Shown here piece after piece: positions 59,642-64,000 of a DNA stretch of 64,000 bases; the stretch's first letter is position 1; each line of letters starts with the position of its first letter. Under the pieces are notes generated by a model. It made no database searches. It saw nothing but the letters and a program-made list of their open reading frames with translations, and was not told the origin of the DNA. The translations under genes and the position numbers were made by a program. The DNA is taken from the NCBI RefSeq assembly GCF_019090165.1, contig NZ_JAHRIB010000203.1, positions 1-64,000 on the forward strand, given 5' to 3'. This stretch comes from Streptomyces sp. BV286. GTDB taxonomy: Bacteria > Actinomycetota > Actinomycetes > Streptomycetales > Streptomycetaceae.

Positions 59642-61960
59642 TCACCCCTCGACGTGTAGCACCGCCGGCACGGCCGTCAGCGCGGCCCGCGCCGACTCCG
59701 CGACGCGGATCTCCAGGGTTCCGGGCAGCACGGCCGTCTCCAGGTCGGCGCCGACCTGCGCCAGTTGGGCGGCGCCGAGAGGGAAGGCGACCGTACGGGA
59801 CTGCCCCGGTGCGAGGTCCACGGCCCGGAAGTCGCGCAGTTCGAGGGTGCGGGGCCAGACGGAGGCCCGCAGACGGCGGACGTAGAGCTGGACGACCGTA
59901 CGGCCCTGCCGCCGCCCGGTGTTGACGACCTCGACCGTGACGGTGCGCCCGGCCAGGTGCGGCGGACCGTACCGGAAACTCGTGTACGACAGTCCGTGCC
60001 CGAAGGAGTACAGCGGCTCGGCGCTCTCGTCCACGTAGGCGCCGTACTCGGTGTCCTTGTGGTTGTAGTACACGGGGAGTTGGGCCGCCGAACGCGGGAC
60101 GGAGACGGGCAGCCGCCCGACCGGTTCGGTGTGGCCGAGGAGCACCTCGGCGATCGCGTCGCCGCCCCACGGGCCGGGATACCAGGCGGTCAGCAGTGCG
60201 CCCGCGCGCCGCGCCGCCTCGGGAACCGCGTGCGGGCGGCCCTGGACCAGGACGACCACCGTCGGTGTTCCGGTCGCGGTCACGGCGTCCAGCAGGGCGT
60301 ACTGGGCGGCCCCGAGCCGCAGCGAGGCCAGGTCGGCGCCCTCGCCGCAGGTCGTCCCGGACACGGCGGCGCGGGCGGCTCCGTTGGCCGCGAAGCCGGT
60401 GTCCGGTGTGCGTGCGCTGCTGCCGCCCAGGGCGAGCACGGCCAGGTCGGAGGCGGCCGCCGCGGCGACGGCCGCGGGGATGCCGGAGAGGTCGTCGCCG
60501 GTGAGCGCGCAGCCGGGGGCGTGACGGATGTCCGCGCCGGGCGGTGCGAGCCGCCGCAGTGCGTCGAGCAGAGAGGTGCCGGTGCCCGGTCGCTGCGGGG
60601 CGGTGTAGTCGCCCGACTGGTGGGTGATCGTGGCGGACTGGGGGCCCAGTACGGCGATGCGGGAGACGCGCGCGGGCACGGGCAGCAGGCCGCCGTCGTT
60701 GTGGAGGAGGGTGACGGCGGCTCGCGCCAGGGCCGTGCTCAGGTCGCGGCCGCGGGCCGGCGGCGGCGCGGCGGGGGCCCGCTCTTCGAAAAGCCCCAGC
60801 CGGAACTTCAGCCGCAGGACGCGGGCGACGGCCGCGTCGAGGACGGATTCGTCCACGAGCCCGCGCTCGACCGCCTCCTGAAGGTGTGTGAAGCCGTCGT
60901 CCCAGAGGCTGAGGTCGACACCGGCGTCGAGCGCGAGGGCGCCCGCGGACGCCTTGTCACCGGTGATGCGGGCCAGCCGGTCCACGGCGAGGCCGTCCGC
61001 CACGACCAGCCCGTCGAAGCCCCAGCGCTCCCGCAACAGCCCGGTGAGCAGAGCCCTGTTGCCGGCGCAGGGAAGACCGTCGACCTCGTTGTACGCGGCC
61101 ATCACGGCGGCGGCGCCGCCCCGGATTCCGGCGCGCGCGGCGGGCAGATGGATCTCGTGCAGTTCACGGAGCCCGAGTTCGGACTCGGCGGAATTGCGCC
61201 CGCCCACGGTGGCGCCCTGCCCGGCGAAGTGCTTGAGGACGACGGGAGCCCGGTCGCCGGCGAAGCACTCGGCGCTCTCGCCCTGCATGCCCCGTACGAG
61301 GGCTTCGGTGAGGCGGGCCGCCAGGTACGGGTCCTCGCCGAAGCACTCCTCGGTGCGCCCCCAGCGCGGGTCACGGGCGATGTCGAGGGCCGCGACCAGC
61401 GCCACATGGCCGCCACGGGCGCGCAGTTCGGCCGCGGCGTGGGCGGCGGCCTCCTCGTACAGCTCGGGGTCCCAGGTGGCGCCGACGGCCAGGTTGACGG
61501 GGAGGACCGTGCCGTCGAGCGCCATGTGGCCGTGCGGCACCTCCTCGACGAACAGCGCCGGTATGCCGAGCCTGCTCCGCCCGACGACATGCCGCTGCAC
61601 GAGTTCGGCCAGCGCGGCGCCGTCCTCGGCGCCGGGCCCGTTGCCGTGGTCGACCCCCGACCAGGCGTCGGCCCGCTGCAGCCCGTACAGGGCGCCGAGT
61701 CCGGCGAAGCGCTCGGTCTCGGCGTACAGCGCCTCGGTGAGTTCGAAGCCGCCCGGTGTGCGGCGGTAGGCGTCCCAGCCGTACATCCGCTGGTTGAGCT
61801 GGCCCGCCTTCTCCCGCAGGGTCATCCGGGCGAGCAGGTCGGCGACCCTGGCGTCGACGGCCGCGTCCGGGTCCAGATAGAGGGGTCCCTGGCCGTCGTG
61901 GCCCCGGGAGACCTCGGATGTCTGCCCGGCCCTGGGGGTCGTGTGTTCCGGAGTCGCCAT
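59642..61960 (-). CDS. GH3 beta-glycosidase
   Basis: Intracellular exo-beta-glycosidase of 772 residues without signal peptide. Order: GH3 barrel (about 30-365; GIPALFVEEVPHG, DPRWGRTEECFGEDPYLAA, VLKHFAGQG), alpha/beta sandwich (about 400-640; LLHNDGGLLPVP, GPWGGDAIAEVLLG) and a fibronectin-III-like C-terminal domain (about 660-770; YSFGHGLSYTSFRYG). The nucleophile Asp is in VVADGLAVDRL near 320, where most homologues read SDW or SDY. ATG at 61960. It follows the kinase gene on the same strand with a 90-base gap. Could be a beta-glucosidase, beta-xylosidase or beta-mannosidase; context favours mannoside or GlcNAc-linked substrates. Confidence 0.88.
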   Translation of the reverse strand: MATPEHTTPRAGQTSEVSRGHDGQGPLYLDPDAAVDARVADLLARMTLREKAGQLNQRMYGWDAYRRTPGGFELTEALYAETERFAGLGALYGLQRADAWSGVDHGNGPGAEDGAALAELVQRHVVGRSRLGIPALFVEEVPHGHMALDGTVLPVNLAVGATWDPELYEEAAAHAAAELRARGGHVALVAALDIARDPRWGRTEECFGEDPYLAARLTEALVRGMQGESAECFAGDRAPVVLKHFAGQGATVGGRNSAESELGLRELHEIHLPAARAGIRGGAAAVMAAYNEVDGLPCAGNRALLTGLLRERWGFDGLVVADGLAVDRLARITGDKASAGALALDAGVDLSLWDDGFTHLQEAVERGLVDESVLDAAVARVLRLKFRLGLFEERAPAAPPPARGRDLSTALARAAVTLLHNDGGLLPVPARVSRIAVLGPQSATITHQSGDYTAPQRPGTGTSLLDALRRLAPPGADIRHAPGCALTGDDLSGIPAAVAAAAASDLAVLALGGSSARTPDTGFAANGAARAAVSGTTCGEGADLASLRLGAAQYALLDAVTATGTPTVVVLVQGRPHAVPEAARRAGALLTAWYPGPWGGDAIAEVLLGHTEPVGRLPVSVPRSAAQLPVYYNHKDTEYGAYVDESAEPLYSFGHGLSYTSFRYGPPHLAGRTVTVEVVNTGRRQGRTVVQLYVRRLRASVWPRTLELRDFRAVDLAPGQSRTVAFPLGAAQLAQVGADLETAVLPGTLEIRVAESARAALTAVPAVLHVEG

Positions 61961-62050
61961 GCGGCTGGTTCCTTCCGTGCTGCCGGTGCCGTGCCGGCCG
62001 CCGGGGGGCTCGTTGCGGGGTCCGCGGGTGCGGGCGGAGGACGGGGCCGG

Positions 62051-63394
62051 TCAGGTGGCCGGAGCCGAGGACGCCGGGCGGCCGTGCCCCAGCCGGGCGA
62101 GGGCCACGGCACCCCGGCAGCCGTCCGCGACCCAGTCGAGCCGCAGGCCGAGCTCCCGGAGCCGCTCGCTCAGGAGGACCGTGAGCGGCCCGTCCGGGCC
62201 GAGCAGCCCGCCGGTGGCGACCATGGGCTCGCCGGGGCGGGGCTCCAGAGCGCGGACGGTGTCCAGCAGATGGTCCACCGCCTCGTCGAGAATCGCCTCC
62301 GCGACGGGGTCCCCGGCCCGGGCGGCCTCGGCCACCAGCGGGGCGAGCCGGGCGAGGAGGATCGGTGGCCCGGCCATGACGGCGGGCAGCAGATGCATGC
62401 GGTACGCCTCACGCCGGTCACGCGCCCACCCGGGCTCCGCCGGAATCCGCCCGGCTCGGCCCGCACCGGGTCTGCCGTCACCGCGGCAGGCGTCGGTGCG
62501 GCGGTCCTCGGCGCGGACGCCACCCTCCGCACGGGCGCCTTCGCCCGGGCCGCCCTCGCCGTGGACGGCGGCGGAGTGGCCGGGAGCACCGCGCTCCGCG
62601 TCGCCGGGTGCGTCTTCGCCGTCGGTGTCACGGCCGCGGCCACCACGGCCCCTGCCGCCGCGACCGGCGTGGGCAGAGTCGGCGTGGGCAGAGTCGGCGT
62701 CGGCAGAGTCGGCGTCGGCAGAGTCGGCGTGGGCAGGGCCGGCGGCGCGTCCCGCAGGCGGGCGGGCCTCCGTCGGCACCTCCAGTGCCCGGCCGACCAT
62801 GTCGGCCAGCACGGTGGAAGCGCCGCGTCCGTCCGCCATGCGCAGCGCCGCCCGTACCGCGCTGCGGCCGATCCAGAATCCGCTGCCGTCGTCCCCGAGC
62901 AGCCAGCCGTCGCCGTCGACGGTGACGGCACAGCGGCGGTCCTCGATACGGATCGCGACCGCGCCGGTGCCGGCCACCAGGGCCAGACCGTCGGCCGGCG
63001 CCCCGGGAGCGGAGGCGAAGGCCGCCTCGATGTCGCTGCTGACGCCGATCGAGCCGGGCGCGATGCCCAGGCGCCGCAGCGCGGCGGTGAGGGCGGCCAG
63101 GGCGTTGAGGCGTCCTGGCTCGTCGGGAGAGGTCTGCGCGGCGCCCGCGAAGCCTCCGGCCACGGCGACGACCCGCGCCCGCGCCCAGTCCGGCACCACC
63201 CCGGCGATGGCCTCGGCCAGGTGGTCGGTGAGCCGCGGCACCGGGACGGTGAGGGCGTTGCCGGGCCCGGCGGCGCCCTCGCGGAGCACACGGCCGTCCA
63301 CGGCGGCTGCCAGGACGGCTCGGGTACGGGTGCCGCCGGCGTCCAGGCCCACCACGAGATCCTGAGCCAGATCCTGGTTCAAATCATTGTTCAT
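62051..63394 (-). CDS. BadF/N-acetylglucosamine-kinase-type sugar kinase with large low-complexity insertion
   Basis: ATP-dependent kinase of the ASKHA fold, 447 residues. The phosphate loop is VVGLDAGGTRTRAVL near residue 13; VAVAGGFAGA, VAGTGAVAIRI and DGWLLGDDGSGFWIGR (near 160-178) are the family motifs, and MVATGGLLGPDGP lies in the C-terminal lobe. Between about 208 and 328 sits an Ala/Gly/Asp/Arg-rich stretch absent from the usual 300-330-residue family members, partly made of a 15-base tandem repeat. ATG at 63394 is used; an in-frame ATG at 63418 lies inside the operator-like motif. Probably phosphorylates GlcNAc or a related hexose released by the glycosidases. Confidence 0.85.
   Translation of the reverse strand: MNNDLNQDLAQDLVVGLDAGGTRTRAVLAAAVDGRVLREGAAGPGNALTVPVPRLTDHLAEAIAGVVPDWARARVVAVAGGFAGAAQTSPDEPGRLNALAALTAALRRLGIAPGSIGVSSDIEAAFASAPGAPADGLALVAGTGAVAIRIEDRRCAVTVDGDGWLLGDDGSGFWIGRSAVRAALRMADGRGASTVLADMVGRALEVPTEARPPAGRAAGPAHADSADADSADADSAHADSAHAGRGGRGRGGRGRDTDGEDAPGDAERGAPGHSAAVHGEGGPGEGARAEGGVRAEDRRTDACRGDGRPGAGRAGRIPAEPGWARDRREAYRMHLLPAVMAGPPILLARLAPLVAEAARAGDPVAEAILDEAVDHLLDTVRALEPRPGEPMVATGGLLGPDGPLTVLLSERLRELGLRLDWVADGCRGAVALARLGHGRPASSAPAT
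62666..62740 (-). repeat. Five 15-base tandem repeats inside the kinase gene
   Basis: Units of GGCGTSGGCAGAGTC (plus strand) are repeated five times, the last with two changes. On the coding strand they give five-residue ADSAH/ADSAD units, so copy changes keep the frame. They lie in the low-complexity insertion of the kinase. Confidence 0.85.
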
Positions 63395-63402
63395 CGCCGA
63401 CC

Positions 63403-63420
63403 ATGGTGGTTGATACATTC
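63403..63420. promoter_or_regulatory. ATGGTGGTTGATACATTC motif, candidate RpiR site
   Basis: Lies between the divergent kinase and GH5 genes and matches the 18-mer upstream of rpiR at 16 positions. It could control both directions. Confidence 0.6.
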
Positions 63421-63542
63421 GTCGAGAACAAGCCCCGACCGCGCGTCGGAACGGGATTCCACCCCTTTTCCGCCTACGCCCCCTTCCTCTCCCACTCCTT
63501 CAGCGTTCGCACTCCCCCAGCCGGGACTCCGAGGAGGACTCC

Positions 63543-64000
63543 ATCAGCGCTTCACCCGCGTTCGCCGCGTCCGCACCCCGCTTCGGCGTGAACTACACAC
63601 CCCGCCGTGGCTGGTTCCACTCCTGGCACGACTTCGATCCGGCCCACGCCCGTGAGGACCTGGCCCGGATAGCGGAGCTGGGCCTCGACCACGTGCGCGT
63701 CTTCCACCTCTGGCCGCTGCTCCAGCCCAACCGCACCCTCATCCGCACCACGGCGGTCGATCAGCTCGTGCGGCTCGTCGACCTGGCGGCCGAGGCAGGT
63801 CTCGACGTCCTCGTGGACGGCGTGCAGGGCCATCTGTCGAGCTTCGACTTCTATCCGGAGTGGACCCGCGGCTGGCACCACCGCAACGTGTTCACGGATC
63901 CCGACGCCGTCGAGGCCCAGGCGGAACTGCTGCGCGTCCTCGGCCGCGCGCTCACCGGCCGACCCCACCTCATCGGCCTCCAGCTCGGCAACGAACTCAA
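63543..64000 (+). CDS. GH5 hydrolase, N-glycan-core beta-mannosidase (GH5_18)-like, cut by window end
   Basis: The first 152 residues of a GH5-type barrel without signal peptide. RFGVNYTPRRGWFHSW, LGLDHVRVFHLWPLLQPNRT, VDGVQGHLSSFDFYPEW and LIGLQLGNEL at the edge resemble GH5_18 enzymes, which cleave the Man-beta-1,4-GlcNAc bond of N-glycan cores; NEL carries the expected acid/base Glu. The only start placed well behind the GAGGAGG ribosome binding site (63531-63537) is an ATC at 63543; no ATG, GTG, TTG or CTG occurs in frame upstream within the intergenic region. Either an ATC start is used or one base has changed. The subfamily is a recognition-based call. Confidence 0.8.
   Translation, partial: MSASPAFAASAPRFGVNYTPRRGWFHSWHDFDPAHAREDLARIAELGLDHVRVFHLWPLLQPNRTLIRTTAVDQLVRLVDLAAEAGLDVLVDGVQGHLSSFDFYPEWTRGWHHRNVFTDPDAVEAQAELLRVLGRALTGRPHLIGLQLGNEL

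Noticed and set aside
62666..62740. Tandem repeats considered as a CRISPR array or iterons
   Set aside because: 15-base units without spacers, in frame inside a kinase gene; they encode a low-complexity protein segment.
59765..63655. 1296-codon plus-strand frame opposite GH3 and kinase genes
   Set aside because: No family motifs, and the minus strand gives complete GH3 and kinase domains.

Overview
The window is very GC-rich, almost fully coding, with GTG starts, GGAGG-type ribosome binding sites, perfect GC-rich hairpin terminators and secreted CAZymes carrying ricin-type lectin domains. This fits a Streptomyces chromosome (family-level inference from recA, the xlnA-type xylanase, a DmdR/IdeR-type iron box and a B12-controlled metE). 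No tRNA, rRNA, CRISPR, insertion sequence or phage gene was seen.

Layout. (1) 1-1019: 3' part of recA, with no recX behind it. (2) 1495-6427: xylan-degradation island: CE1-like esterase and GH10 xylanase on the minus strand, GH62 arabinofuranosidase divergent on the plus strand, with CGAAAnTTTCG-like palindromes between. (3) 6623-7843: membrane metallophosphoesterase. (4) 8237-13422: a four-gene, Tat-exported molybdenum aldehyde oxidoreductase cluster matching E. coli paoABCD. (5) 13586-19484: MFS exporter, MmyB-like regulator with a truncated tandem copy, zinc alcohol dehydrogenase, two SDR proteins and a lipoprotein; a GAGGTTCCTC-type motif occurs three times in two intergenic regions. (6) 19560-22260: cobalamin riboswitch and metE. 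(7) 22324-26864: ferri-siderophore ABC importer and a PPOX flavoprotein, each behind an iron box.

(8) 27004-41168: a beta-L-arabinofuranoside locus. Two GH127/GH146-type enzymes, an ABC sugar importer without ATPase, a LacI regulator, a large (alpha/alpha)6-barrel hydrolase with discoidin domains, and a ricin-GH43 enzyme. Two divergent promoters each have a -35/17 bp/-10 core directly followed by a similar GAAA(G/A)CCTTTT operator, so a LacI switch for the whole locus can be read from the sequence. (9) 41140-49138: SpoIIE-type phosphatase, IclR regulator and a peptide-type ABC importer in which a permease is fused to an ATPase.

(10) 49195-64000: a mannoside, probably N-glycan, catabolic locus: SIS protein, RpiR regulator, GH38 alpha-mannosidase coupled to a His-rich unknown protein, sugar ABC importer without ATPase, GH3, a BadF-type amino-sugar kinase with a low-complexity insertion, and the start of a GH5 enzyme resembling GH5_18 beta-mannosidases. 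Near-identical motifs lie upstream of several of these genes, suggesting one RpiR regulon. This locus and the arabinofuranoside locus are the best candidates for under-described systems.
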